This document shows, in pieces, positions 16,085-28,964 of a stretch of 64,000 nt of DNA (positions within the stretch are counted from its first letter, which is position 1; each line of letters opens with the position of its first letter). The stretch is from Lysobacter antibioticus. GTDB taxonomy: Bacteria > Pseudomonadota > Gammaproteobacteria > Xanthomonadales > Xanthomonadaceae. The notes under the pieces were generated by a model. The model saw only the letters and a program-made list of their open reading frames with translations. It did no database searches and was not told where the DNA came from. The stretch is taken from NCBI RefSeq assembly GCF_001442535.1, contig NZ_CP013141.1:2761538-2825537 (forward strand). Direction: 5' to 3'. A program made the translations under genes and the position numbers.

Positions 16085-17169
16085 AAAGCATTCTAGGCTC
16101 CAATATTCGTCTCGCGCGATTACTTCACGGATTATCTTTGGCGGATCTAGGGGAGCGACTTGGAAAATCGAAACAATATTTAAGCCGTATTGAGACCGGA
16201 GCGGAACAGGTTTCCGCTACTCTCGAAAGAGACTTGGTTGATGAATTAGGAGTTCTTCCTGCATTCTTTCGGCATCTTGATCCGATGCCGATTACTGAAG
16301 AACAATGTCATTTCAGAAAACAACTCACTACCAAGGTGGCATTGCGTCAATATGCACGTGCGCGGGGTGAGCTTCTAAAACGCTTAGTTTGTGTTTTAGA
16401 CAGGCACCTTGAGCTGCCCTCATATAATATTTTGGAGACTGAACCCACCTCCGAAGAAGCGATAGAGCGTGGCGCAGAAAGATGCAGGTCATTATGGGGC
16501 TTAGGATACGGCCCAATTAGTAATATAACGAGAATTGCTGAGAATGCCGGCGCTGTAGTTATGCGGGTTAACGGACTGGCGGCAGAGGTTGATGCCGTTT
16601 CATTTGCCACCCAACGCCCTGTAATCGCTTTGAATGGCCAGGGAAAATCTGCTTGCCGCGCTCGCTTTGGTATTGCTCACGAGCTGGGGCACTTTGCTCT
16701 GCATACAGGAGTGCTAACCGGAGATCGGCTGACTGAAACTCAGGCCAATCGCTTTGCCAGCGCACTCTTACTCCCACGATCATCTTTTCTCGCCGAAAGC
16801 CATCGGGTTCTTCGCAGATCTAGACTTAACTGGGAAGGGATTAGTGAATTGAAAATTCGCTGGGGTGTTTCTAAAGCCGCTCTTTTGTATCGTGGAAAGC
16901 AACTTGGCGTTTTCTCCGATGATCAAATGCGATCGGGCTATATCACTCTTAAGCGGCATGGAGAGGCCATTGAGGAAAATGAAGACAGCCTCATCCCCCA
17001 AGAAACTCCTGAAATTGTTTCAGAAGGCATCCAAGTCCTTTCAGAACAATTATCCATTCCAATTGCCGCAGTTTCACGTGAAATGCATGTACAACCAAAG
17101 CTTTTAAATGATTTACTTGGAATCAGCGAAACCAATTCGACCACAAACGTAGTCAATCTTTTCAATTAG
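16081..17169 (+). CDS. XRE-type HTH fused to ImmA/IrrE-like metallopeptidase
   Basis: 362 residues. The N-terminal HTH lies at about residues 5-60 ('NIRLARLLHGLSLADLGERL', 'SKQYLSRIETGAEQVS'). The central ImmA/IrrE domain carries HELGH at residues 200-204 ('GIAHELGHFALH') and 'TETQANRFASALLLP' with Glu219 as the probable third zinc ligand. A C-terminal helical extension follows. Proteins of this build (COG2856 type) cleave repressors or act as antitoxin-like regulators in mobile elements. The gene overlaps the stop of the upstream unknown gene, and a strong terminator lies 80 bases downstream. AT-rich relative to the neighbours. Confidence 0.88.
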   Translation: MKSILGSNIRLARLLHGLSLADLGERLGKSKQYLSRIETGAEQVSATLERDLVDELGVLPAFFRHLDPMPITEEQCHFRKQLTTKVALRQYARARGELLKRLVCVLDRHLELPSYNILETEPTSEEAIERGAERCRSLWGLGYGPISNITRIAENAGAVVMRVNGLAAEVDAVSFATQRPVIALNGQGKSACRARFGIAHELGHFALHTGVLTGDRLTETQANRFASALLLPRSSFLAESHRVLRRSRLNWEGISELKIRWGVSKAALLYRGKQLGVFSDDQMRSGYITLKRHGEAIEENEDSLIPQETPEIVSEGIQVLSEQLSIPIAAVSREMHVQPKLLNDLLGISETNSTTNVVNLFN

Positions 17170-17250
17170 TCGCTTATCAATATCCGCGACTTGGGACTGA
17201 AGAACGGCATGAACCAACCCAAGTAACCACGCCAATCTCCAGACCACAAA

Positions 17251-17287
17251 AAGGCCAAGCTCATAACTTATGAGCTTGGCCTTTTGC
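17251..17287. terminator. bidirectional Rho-independent terminator
   Basis: Perfect 15-bp arms AAGGCCAAGCTCATA (17251-17265) and TATGAGCTTGGCCTT (17269-17283) flank a 3-base loop. T-rich sequence follows on the plus strand, and an A-rich flank gives a U-tract on the minus strand. It sits between the convergent genes ending at 17169 and 17334. Confidence 0.92.
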
Positions 17288-17333
17288 ATTCGACTTAAGA
17301 GAGACGAATATTACAAAGAACAGCTCCAATTAA

Positions 17334-18284
17334 CTAAGCCTTTGAACTTGGCACTGTCGCCTCTTCTATTTCTGGCGCATTTTCTCTAAACCAAACAAAT
17401 ATTCTCTCATCAAAATATGAAATTGACTCTATCTCCGCTGTAGGGATAACTCGGATCCAATCTTCTTTGGGAAGCACGCCAATCTCGTCTTCGAGCTTCG
17501 CGAGAGTCTCTCGGACAGTCCCAAGCTTTTTTTCAAGCATCGTTACAAGCTTGGTCTTGGTTTGAGCTGCCGCGTCTTCAAGGGCTTTAATATTCCGAAT
17601 GGAATCATTTAGGGTCCCCATATACCCTTTTAGCTCGGTCAGCTTCGCCCCAGGATAAACACTCCATTGATCTCTCTTAGGAAATCTACCCAGCGTGGTC
17701 CTAAACAAGGAGTATTCCGTTAAAACTTCGATATAAGAGGTATCAACATGAGGGCGGGGAGGAACTCTATATACGAAGCCTATATAGACTCGCCCGGACT
17801 TCAAGCTTACTACGACCTTCTTTTGCTCAGTTACTGCACGAATAAGCAATTGCTGCAGCGGATCGCCAATTTTGCGAATCAGAAAATTGATTGTCCAGTT
17901 CCAACCACTCCGAACAACTACACGATGCCATTTATTTTTATTCCATGAGATACAGAGCAAACCATTAAGCGCTAGAGCAAAAACTAGCGACAGCGCCACG
18001 CAAGATATCAATGCCCCGGGATAATCTACAGGGAAAATCTTCTGAGCTCGGAGCCCCAACGGACCATAGGATAATGGCCAAATAGCATCTATGAGGGAAT
18101 CAATAATCGGATAAACTAGAGCGGTCACAAGGCCAAAAAAAATGCCAATTGTCGCAGCAAAGAAAAATAACCTCTGCCCATCGAACTTCGCACTTATAAA
18201 CCTTGTTGGGTAAAAAATTAAAGTAAATAAAAAGCCGCTCACTAGGAGCGGCAGTATGATTAACGCAATATTCGATGTCGACAT
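17334..18284 (-). CDS. membrane protein with coiled-coil C-terminus
   Basis: 316 residues. Three membrane helices are visible: about residues 5-27 ('IALIILPLLVSGFLFTLIFY'), 40-65 ('LFFFAATIGIFFGLVTALVY') and 90-112 ('ALISCVALSLVFALALNGLL'). The soluble part has a beta region 'VVVSLKSGRVYIGFVYRVPP', reminiscent of DUF6338-like proteins. A helical coiled coil follows at about 225-275 ('LNDSIRNIKALEDAAAQTKT'). The role is unknown. It follows the small gene 18290-18523 by 5 bases, so they form a two-gene unit in the AT-rich block. Confidence 0.7.
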   Translation of the reverse strand: MSTSNIALIILPLLVSGFLFTLIFYPTRFISAKFDGQRLFFFAATIGIFFGLVTALVYPIIDSLIDAIWPLSYGPLGLRAQKIFPVDYPGALISCVALSLVFALALNGLLCISWNKNKWHRVVVRSGWNWTINFLIRKIGDPLQQLLIRAVTEQKKVVVSLKSGRVYIGFVYRVPPRPHVDTSYIEVLTEYSLFRTTLGRFPKRDQWSVYPGAKLTELKGYMGTLNDSIRNIKALEDAAAQTKTKLVTMLEKKLGTVRETLAKLEDEIGVLPKEDWIRVIPTAEIESISYFDERIFVWFRENAPEIEEATVPSSKA

Positions 18285-18289
18285 AATCC

Positions 18290-18523
18290 TTATGCCGCCT
18301 GCAATTTTTCATCCATAAAATTAAGCAGGGCATCCCCTCTGCCTGGCGGAATAAAAACAGAGTCAAGATCTAAAGTGGCGCCGCCAAAAAAATCAAACCT
18401 GGCGCCCTCCTTAAGACGACTCGTCCGCGCAAGATCGAAAGCTTGCCGGAGAATCTCAATTTCATCCGAAGAAAGCGTGGCTATCCAGTCCTTGGGGAAA
18501 ATATGCTCTATGTCAGTTGTCAT
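18290..18523 (-). CDS. small hypothetical protein
   Basis: 77 residues from the ATG at 18523, beginning MTTDIEHIFPKDWIATLSSD. It is acidic and soluble, with 'EIEILRQAFDLARTSRLKEG' helical and 'DSVFIPPGRGDALLNFMDEK' near the end. No family is recognised. It lies 5 bases upstream of the membrane protein gene and is probably cotranscribed with it. Confidence 0.55.
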   Translation of the reverse strand: MTTDIEHIFPKDWIATLSSDEIEILRQAFDLARTSRLKEGARFDFFGGATLDLDSVFIPPGRGDALLNFMDEKLQAA

Positions 18524-18619
18524 GTTGAGCTCCAGCCGCACCGTCACTTAGTTAGGTCGTATACGCCAATTCATCACGCAGAGCAACTATCAGCTCTGTG
18601 TAGTGAATACGCCGTTAGT

Positions 18620-18646
18620 CATCTGCCAAAACTACTTTGGCAGATG
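18620..18646. other. perfect stem-loop beyond the 3' end of aceE
   Basis: Arms CATCTGCCAAA and TTTGGCAGATG (11 bp, perfect) flank the loop ACTAC. It lies 21 bases past the aceE stop. No T-run follows on either strand, so it may be a transcript-end stabiliser or mark the junction of the AT-rich block rather than act as an intrinsic terminator. Confidence 0.6.
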
Positions 18647-18666
18647 ATCGCCTCAAGGGCTGAGAC

Positions 18667-21372
<2,706 letters not shown>

Positions 21373-21402
21373 CGATCTCGCGGCCCCGTGGCCGCGCCTC
21401 AA

Positions 21403-21660
21403 AGGTGGGGGACGGATTAGAGCACCGAGTCTAACAAACGGTGACGGGGTTACGGCTTGCGGTGGCGGCTGTAAACGGTGGAATAGTCCGTTTTGGCTAG
21501 GGGTGTGCTTGGGTTGGCGGGTGGCTGGGGATCGGGTTGACGGGCCGTGGATGGGGCGGCCTGGGATACGCGGGCGTGTGGTTGGGGGCGGGGTCGCACT
21601 TGGTGTATGAGGGCGGTCGCCTGGACAGGCGCGGGCATGTGAGGTCGCGCGGTCGCGGCT
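21403..21660. other. intergenic region, no gene seen
   Basis: G-rich sequence between the aceE start and the repeat block. It probably contains the aceE promoter; I could not place hexamers with confidence. Confidence 0.4.
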
Positions 21661-21986
21661 TACGCCGCTCCTACATGGGGCTGCGCACCAGCTTTTTGTA
21701 GGAGCGGCGTGAGCCGCGACCGGCGAAGCGGGGTTACGGCGGATGGATGCAGCGGGTTGGGGCCAACGACGCCGCGACCGGTTATGGCGCCCGATGCCGC
21801 CACACAGCGGCTCGGGTCGCGGCTTACGCCGCTCCTACAGGGGTGGGCACCGGCTTTTTGTAGGAGCGGCGTGAGCCGCGACCGGCGAAGCGGGGTTGCG
21901 GCGGATGGATGCAGCGGGTTGGGGCCAACGACGCCGCGACCGGTTATGGCGCCCGATGCCACCACACAGCGGCTCGGGTCGCGGCT
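21661..21986. repeat. tandem ~162-bp duplication carrying REP pairs
   Basis: The segments 21661-21824 and 21825-21986 are near-identical. Each holds a GTAGGAGCGGCG-type REP hairpin (21698-21721 and 21860-21883) and ends in an oppositely oriented copy (21815-21838 and 21977-22000). Another copy lies at 21651-21674. Such paired REPs are typical targets of the RAYT transposase encoded next door. Confidence 0.9.
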
Positions 21987-22534
21987 TACGCCGCTCCTAC
22001 AGGGGCTATTCGGCGACACAGGGCATGGGGTGGCGCAGCACGCGCTGTCGGCGGGACGCCTTCGATCCATAGGGCGCCCCAATGAGGGTAGTCGCCCACG
22101 CGACGCACGAGGCCGGCGCGGAGCGGGTTGGCGACCAGGTAACGGGCAGCCGTAAGCAAACAGTCGTCATGACGCAAGGCGCGGTCGTGATACGCCGGGG
22201 CCCAAACGCTGCACGCGAGCGGTAGTACGAAGCGCACCTGGCGCGCGGTGTTCGATTTCAAACGCCGCATGAGATCCGGCAAGGTTTCCCATGCGCCGAG
22301 TTCGACCAAGCCGTGCCAGTGGTCGGGCATCAGCACCCACGCCAACAGCCGCGAGCGCGGCCACAGGCGCATATCGAGCAGCGCGTCGGTCGCCGCAGTG
22401 GCCAGACGTGGGTCGGCAAACAAAGCTCGCCGGCCGTCAGTGACCGACGTGACCAAATAAATGCCTTGGGTTTCGGAGCAACGCCCGCGACGGAGTGCGG
22501 CGTGTCCAGGAGGGCGCGGTGGAGACGGGGTCAT
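21986..22534 (-). CDS. REP-associated tyrosine transposase (RAYT, IS200-like Y1)
   Basis: 182 residues from the ATG at 22534. The HUH motif is 'WVLMPDHWHGLVEL'; the likely catalytic Tyr is in 'LTAARYLVANPLRAGLVRRV'; 'YLVTSVTDGRRALF' is the usual start of the domain. RAYTs are Y1 transposases thought to move and maintain REP elements. This gene is flanked by REP copies on both sides, and its last codons plus stop (P-V-G-A-A-stop) are themselves read from a REP element, which ties gene and repeat together. A longer upstream frame is a REP shadow. Confidence 0.9.
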   Translation of the reverse strand: MTPSPPRPPGHAALRRGRCSETQGIYLVTSVTDGRRALFADPRLATAATDALLDMRLWPRSRLLAWVLMPDHWHGLVELGAWETLPDLMRRLKSNTARQVRFVLPLACSVWAPAYHDRALRHDDCLLTAARYLVANPLRAGLVRRVGDYPHWGALWIEGVPPTARAAPPHALCRRIAPVGAA

Positions 22535-22614
22535 GCGATACAGCGTCGTTGCCCGTCGCCAGCGCAGGTATCGGATGCGGGGTCGTCGTGAGGTCGGGGT
22601 TTGCCGCGAACTGG

Positions 22615-22685
22615 GGTCGCGGCTCACGCCGCTCTTACAGAGAAACCGCGGTGCCGCCCCTGTAGGAGCGGCGTAAGCCGCGACC
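22615..22685. repeat. inverted pair of REP elements
   Basis: GGTCGCGGCTCACGCCGCTC-type copy at 22615-22638 and the opposite GTAGGAGCGGCGTAAGCCGC-type copy at 22662-22685, separated by 23 bases. They form the 5' flank of the RAYT gene. Confidence 0.85.
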
Positions 22686-22740
22686 GTCATCCTCCTGCTG
22701 CGCGATCATCGACGGCGATACATCTCTCTCCACGCCACCC

Positions 22741-23085
22741 TCAACCCGGAGCGCTGCGCAACACCACGATGCCGGCGACGATCAAAGCCACGCCGCCCAG
22801 GCGCAACGGGGTGATGGATTCGCCGAACAGGATCGAGCCGATCAGCACGGTGCCGGCGGCGCCGATGCCGGTCCACACGGCGTAGGCGCTGCCAACCGGC
22901 AAGGCGGTCAGGGCGCGGCCGAGCAGCCAGACGAAGGCGATCAGGGCGACGATCGAGGCCGCGGTCCACCAGGGTTTGGTATAGCCCTGCGACAACTTCA
23001 TCGTCAGCGCCCAGGCCACGTCGATCAGGCCGGCAGCGATCAGCATGGTCCAGGCGACGGAGGGTTTGATCGCTTCGCCGATCAT
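22741..23085 (-). CDS. small multidrug resistance (SMR/SugE-like) transporter
   Basis: 114 residues with four membrane helices: 'WTMLIAAGLIDVAWALTMKL', 'WTAASIVALIAFVWLLGRAL', 'SAYAVWTGIGAAGTVLIGSI' and 'LGGVALIVAGIVVLRSA'. 'LPVGSAYAVWTGIGA' is the SMR signature, closest to the SugE/Gdx branch. The family couples proton entry to export of guanidinium or quaternary amines through a Glu in helix 1. Here that position is Asp22 ('GLIDVAWAL'). The start overlaps the stop of the GST gene (ATGA), so the two are translationally coupled. Confidence 0.88.
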   Translation of the reverse strand: MIGEAIKPSVAWTMLIAAGLIDVAWALTMKLSQGYTKPWWTAASIVALIAFVWLLGRALTALPVGSAYAVWTGIGAAGTVLIGSILFGESITPLRLGGVALIVAGIVVLRSAPG

Positions 23086-23696
23086 GGCGCTTTCTCGCGG
23101 CGCAAGGCTTCGGCGACGCTGTCGCGGGCGCGCACGCGCTCGAGGTAGGCAGCCAAGGCGGGGTACGGGTCGAGCGCGATCTTCAGCGGGCGGGTCCAGT
23201 CGACGATGGTGAACAAGTACGCATCGGCGACGCTGAAACGCTCGCCCAGCAGGTAGTCGCGATCGGCGAGGTGGCGCTCGACCACGGCCAGGCGCTTGGC
23301 CAGGCGTTCGCGTGCGACGTTGGCGGCCTGTTCGCCGTATTCGGGATGGAACAGCCAGGGGCTGAAGGTCTTGTGCAGTTCGGAGCTGATGAAGTTCAAC
23401 CAGCGGTGCAGTTCGTCGCGCTCGGGCGTGCCCACCGCGGGGGCGAGGCCAGCCTCGGGCTTCAGGTCGGCCAGGTGCAGCAGCATCGCCACGCCCTCGG
23501 TGAGCACGCGGCCGTCGTCGAGTTCCAACACCGGCACGTAGCCGAGCGGGTTGATCTGGCGGAAGTCGCGGCCGTCGGCGACGACGACCGGGTCGGCGCC
23601 GATGCGCACGCGGCGCAGTTCGGCGTCGAGACCGAGTTCGCGGATGGCGATGTGGGGGGCGAACGAGCAGGTGCCGGGGGTGAAGTAAAGTTTCAT
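23082..23696 (-). CDS. glutathione S-transferase
   Basis: 204 residues. The N-terminal thioredoxin-like domain has 'MKLYFTPGTCSFAPHIAIRE' and 'PLGYVPVLELDDGRVLTEGV' with the cis-Pro (V-P-V-L) and the glutathione-binding E-G. The C-terminal helical domain includes 'FSVADAYLFTIVDW' (N-capping box S-x-A-D). It resembles beta-class bacterial GSTs, which have Cys10 ('TPGTCSF'). It forms an operon with the SMR transporter and diverges from a LysR regulator 83 bases away, which is the probable regulator. A detoxification role is inferred. Confidence 0.92.
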   Translation of the reverse strand: MKLYFTPGTCSFAPHIAIRELGLDAELRRVRIGADPVVVADGRDFRQINPLGYVPVLELDDGRVLTEGVAMLLHLADLKPEAGLAPAVGTPERDELHRWLNFISSELHKTFSPWLFHPEYGEQAANVARERLAKRLAVVERHLADRDYLLGERFSVADAYLFTIVDWTRPLKIALDPYPALAAYLERVRARDSVAEALRREKAP

Positions 23697-23779
23697 GAGC
23701 GCACTCCGTTGGGATGGCGCTACTTTCGGCGTCCGCCGCGGCGGCGCCAACACGGCGAACCGACAAGGATTGCTTGCAC

Positions 23780-24688
23780 ATGCGACACGAACGATTGAGC
23801 CTGGACGACCTGGAGCTGGTGCGCGCGATCGGCGCGCACGGCAGCCTGACCGGCGCGGCCAAGGCCTTGGGGCTGGACCATTCGAGTGCGTTCCGGCGCC
23901 TGGCCGCGGTCGAGGCGCGGGTCGGTGCGGCGCTGTTCCGGCGCAGTCGCCGCGGCTATACGCCGACCGATGCCGGCGAGCTGACCATCGCCAGCGCGCA
24001 GCGCGTGCTGGCCGAGACCGAGCGCCTGCAGCGCGAGCTCGCCGGGCGCGATGCGCGCACCGAAGGGCGCATCCGCATCACCTTGCCGGACACCTTGGCG
24101 CCGGTGGCAGCGCGCATGTGCGCGGCGTTTCGCGTCGAGCAGCCGGGGTTACGTTGCGACCTGGTCGTGGCCAATGCGTTCCTGAGCCTGCAGCAGCAGG
24201 ATGCGGATGTGGCGCTGCGGGCGAGCGTGTTGCCGCCGGAGGGGTTGTCGTCGCGCAAGGTCGCGGCGATTTCGATCGCGGCCTATGCGGCGGCTGGACG
24301 CGGCGGCGGGCGCGGTGCCGGGCGCGGCAAGACCACGCTCGACGAAGCGGCGTTGGCGCAAGGCGATTGGGTCGCGCTCGACGAGAGCCTGGCGCATCTG
24401 TCGTCGGCGCAGTGGTTGAGCGACCGGGTGCCGGCCGAACGCATCGCGATGCGGGTCAATACCCTGCCGGCGGCGTTGGCGGCGTGCGAGGCGGGATTGG
24501 GACGGGCCTTGTTGCCGTGTTATCTGGCCGATGCGTCGCCGGCGGTGCGGCGGATTTCGGCGCCGTTGCCGCAGGTACGGGCGGATCTGTGGTTCGCGAC
24601 GCATCCGGATCTGCGGCGCTCGGCGAAGGTGAAGTTGTTGCGGGAGTTTGCGTTGCGGTGGTTGCCGGGCGAGGTGGCGTTGGAGTGA
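23780..24688 (+). CDS. LysR-family transcriptional regulator
   Basis: 302 residues from the ATG at 23780. The winged HTH is at residues 5-65: 'LSLDDLELVRAIGAHGSLTG' then 'DHSSAFRRLAAVEARVGAAL'. A substrate-binding domain starts near residue 90 ('RIRITLPDTLAPVAARM') and includes 'AALAACEAGLGRALLPCYLA'. The gene is divergent from the GST-SMR operon, the usual layout for a LysR regulator and its target. The 83-base spacer would hold both promoters. The effector molecule is unknown. Confidence 0.92.
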   Translation: MRHERLSLDDLELVRAIGAHGSLTGAAKALGLDHSSAFRRLAAVEARVGAALFRRSRRGYTPTDAGELTIASAQRVLAETERLQRELAGRDARTEGRIRITLPDTLAPVAARMCAAFRVEQPGLRCDLVVANAFLSLQQQDADVALRASVLPPEGLSSRKVAAISIAAYAAAGRGGGRGAGRGKTTLDEAALAQGDWVALDESLAHLSSAQWLSDRVPAERIAMRVNTLPAALAACEAGLGRALLPCYLADASPAVRRISAPLPQVRADLWFATHPDLRRSAKVKLLREFALRWLPGEVALE

Positions 24689-25245
24689 GGCGGTTGATCG
24701 GCGCGCGGCCCTCACCCCAACCCCGCTCCCGTGAACGGGAGAGAGGATTTGTCGCGGCGTGACCGGGGTTGGGTGCGGGATACAGCAATACAGAATGCGG
24801 GGATGTAGCGGCGATGCGCGGGTGTTTGATGTGGCGCCGCGAGCGTTCGCTTTCGCGGTCGCGGCTCGCGCCGCTCCTACCCTGTACGCGGCTTTGGGGT
24901 AGGAGCGGCGCGAGCCGCGACCGCGCCAATCAATTGCCGATGCAAACGAAGCACTGAAGCAAATCCCCCTGCCCCCTTTTCCAAAGGGGGGAATAGCACG
25001 GGGCTAGCAGGGAACGGCGCGGCGTTGTGTTCCGTGTAGGAGCGACGCGAATCGCGACCAGGAATTTGCGCTTCCTGGGTAGGAGCGGCGCGAGCCGCGA
25101 CCACGCAAATCAATCGACGATGCAAACGAAGCATTGCGGCGAATCCCCCCGCCCCCTCAACAAAGGGGGAACTGCGCGGGGATGCGTGGCTGTCGCAGCG
25201 CCGGCTGCGTCATCGACGCAGCCGACGGTTACCGCGAAACGCGGC
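24689..25245. repeat. intergenic repeat block: REP copies and GC-rich hairpins
   Basis: No gene is seen. REP copies lie at 24857-24880, 24899-24922, 25036-25059 (a variant) and 25079-25102. A second repeat type, with CCCCTTT/AAAGGGG-type hairpins, is at about 24972-24991 and 25152-25170. A third, CCCTCACCCCAACCCCGCTC with its inverted partner GGGAG, is at about 24708-24752 and recurs near 44652. Confidence 0.8.
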
Positions 25246-27558
<2,313 letters not shown>

Positions 27559-27801
27559 CAGGGAATGGCTGCCGTGGCAAGGGCGCGAGGAAAGGTGGAC
27601 TTGCAGTCTAAAGGATCGCCGACGCGGATTCGCGCGACCGCGGTGGCGAAAGCCTTAGTACTTTGGAGTTGTACCCGCACGACGGTGCGGGCGCTTTGCC
27701 GAACCCGGCGCGGGCCGGCCGCGACGGTCGGGCGCGGCAGCGAACCGACGCCGGCGTATGGGCGGGCCGGCTCGAGGCCGACGGGCCTAAGGCGAACCCG
27801 G

Positions 27802-28947
27802 TCACGGTGCATCGGCGGCCTGCTTGCGTCCGGGCTGGACCGTGCTGCGCCAGGCCTCGAGGAACTGGCGCCGCTTGAGCGCATCCAGATACACCAGCAG
27901 ACCTGGCCCGAGCGGGATCGGGCGCAGGGCGCGCACCCGCGCGCCGTCGCGCGCATGCGGCGACAGCGGCGCGCCGTTGGCGGCGCGGATCGGCTGCAGG
28001 CCGACTTGCTGGGCCAGCATGGCCTGGCCGCGCGGCGACAACAGGTAATCGAGGAAGCGCCCGGCCTCGGCCGCGTTCGGCGCGCTGCGCGGGATCAGCG
28101 CGGTGCGCAGCAGGACCAGGGTGTAGTCCTCGGGCAGGACCATGCCGAGCGGCGCGCCGGCGTCGATGCGGGCCTGGGCGTAGGAGCCGAGCACGTTGTA
28201 GGCCAGGGCGAGTTCGCCGCGGGCGACGCGGTCGAGCAAGGCGCCGGTGCGCTCTTCCAGGCGCACGCGGTTGTCGCCGAGCGCGGCCTGCAACGCGCCG
28301 GCCATGCTGCCGAGCTGATGATCCTGGGTCGCCAGCAGGTAGCCGACGCTGCTGCGGGCGACGTCGTAGGTGCCGACCCGGCCGGCCAAGGGCGCGGCCG
28401 GGTCGCGCAGCAGGGCCAGCAGCTGTCGGCGCGTATGCGGCACCCGCGCCGCCGGCAGCAGACGCTTGTTGTAGACGATGACGATGGGTTCGTAGCTGAT
28501 GCCGAAGGCTTCATGGCGCCAGTGCGACCACGCCGGCAGGCCGACCGTGGCCGGCGAGCGGTGGGCCAGCGCATGGCCGTCGTTGGCCAGCTTGGTCTGC
28601 AGGTCCATGCCGCTGCTGATCAGCAGGTCGGCAACGCGGCCGCGGCCGGCGGCGAGGTGGCGGGTGTAGATGTCCTGGGCGACGAGGTCGGAATACTCGA
28701 CTTCGGTGCCCGGATGCAGGCGCTGGTAGTCGGAGATGACCGCGGCGAAGTTCTCGATGTCGGTCGAACCGTGGATGCGCAGGCGCGCGGTGGTGGTCTG
28801 CGGCGATTGGAAGATGCGGATGTCGCCGGGGGCGGCGTGGGCTGGGGCGGGGGCGAAGAACGAGTTCAGAAGAGTGAGGAACGAGTACAGGCAAAAGCAG
28901 CGCGCGGCGCTGTAGCGCGAGGCATCCCGCTTTTTCTCGTTTCTCAT
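27802..28947 (-). CDS. periplasmic solute-binding protein of the citrate/tricarboxylate locus
   Basis: 381 residues from the ATG at 28947; a TTG at 28968, overlapping the kinase stop, would add seven residues. The signal peptide core 'CLYSFLTLLNSFFAPAPAHA' is followed by an extracellular-solute-binding fold: 'LRIHGSTDIENFAAVISDYQ', 'VADLLISSGMDLQTKLANDG', 'EAFGISYEPIVIVYNKRLLP' and 'FLDYLLSPRGQAMLAQQVGL', like iron(III)/spermidine-type binding proteins. It lies directly downstream of the TctE-like kinase, as in tct/bct-type loci, where the binding protein may help sense the substrate. No permease or ATPase is adjacent. The signal peptide is encoded inside a hairpin repeat. Confidence 0.82.
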   Translation of the reverse strand: MRNEKKRDASRYSAARCFCLYSFLTLLNSFFAPAPAHAAPGDIRIFQSPQTTTARLRIHGSTDIENFAAVISDYQRLHPGTEVEYSDLVAQDIYTRHLAAGRGRVADLLISSGMDLQTKLANDGHALAHRSPATVGLPAWSHWRHEAFGISYEPIVIVYNKRLLPAARVPHTRRQLLALLRDPAAPLAGRVGTYDVARSSVGYLLATQDHQLGSMAGALQAALGDNRVRLEERTGALLDRVARGELALAYNVLGSYAQARIDAGAPLGMVLPEDYTLVLLRTALIPRSAPNAAEAGRFLDYLLSPRGQAMLAQQVGLQPIRAANGAPLSPHARDGARVRALRPIPLGPGLLVYLDALKRRQFLEAWRSTVQPGRKQAADAP

Positions 28948-28962
28948 TTTTCTCGACTCGTT
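28856..28962 (-). repeat. purine/pyrimidine hairpin repeat inside the binding-protein leader
   Basis: The minus strand reads an AACGAG/TGAGAAACGAG-type purine arm, then about 50 bases later a matching CTCGTTCCTCACTCTTC-type pyrimidine arm. It belongs to the same family as the hairpins at 32484, 33911 and 34817 but is translated here, forming the N-terminus and signal peptide of the binding protein. Confidence 0.7.
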
Positions 28963-28964
28963 TT

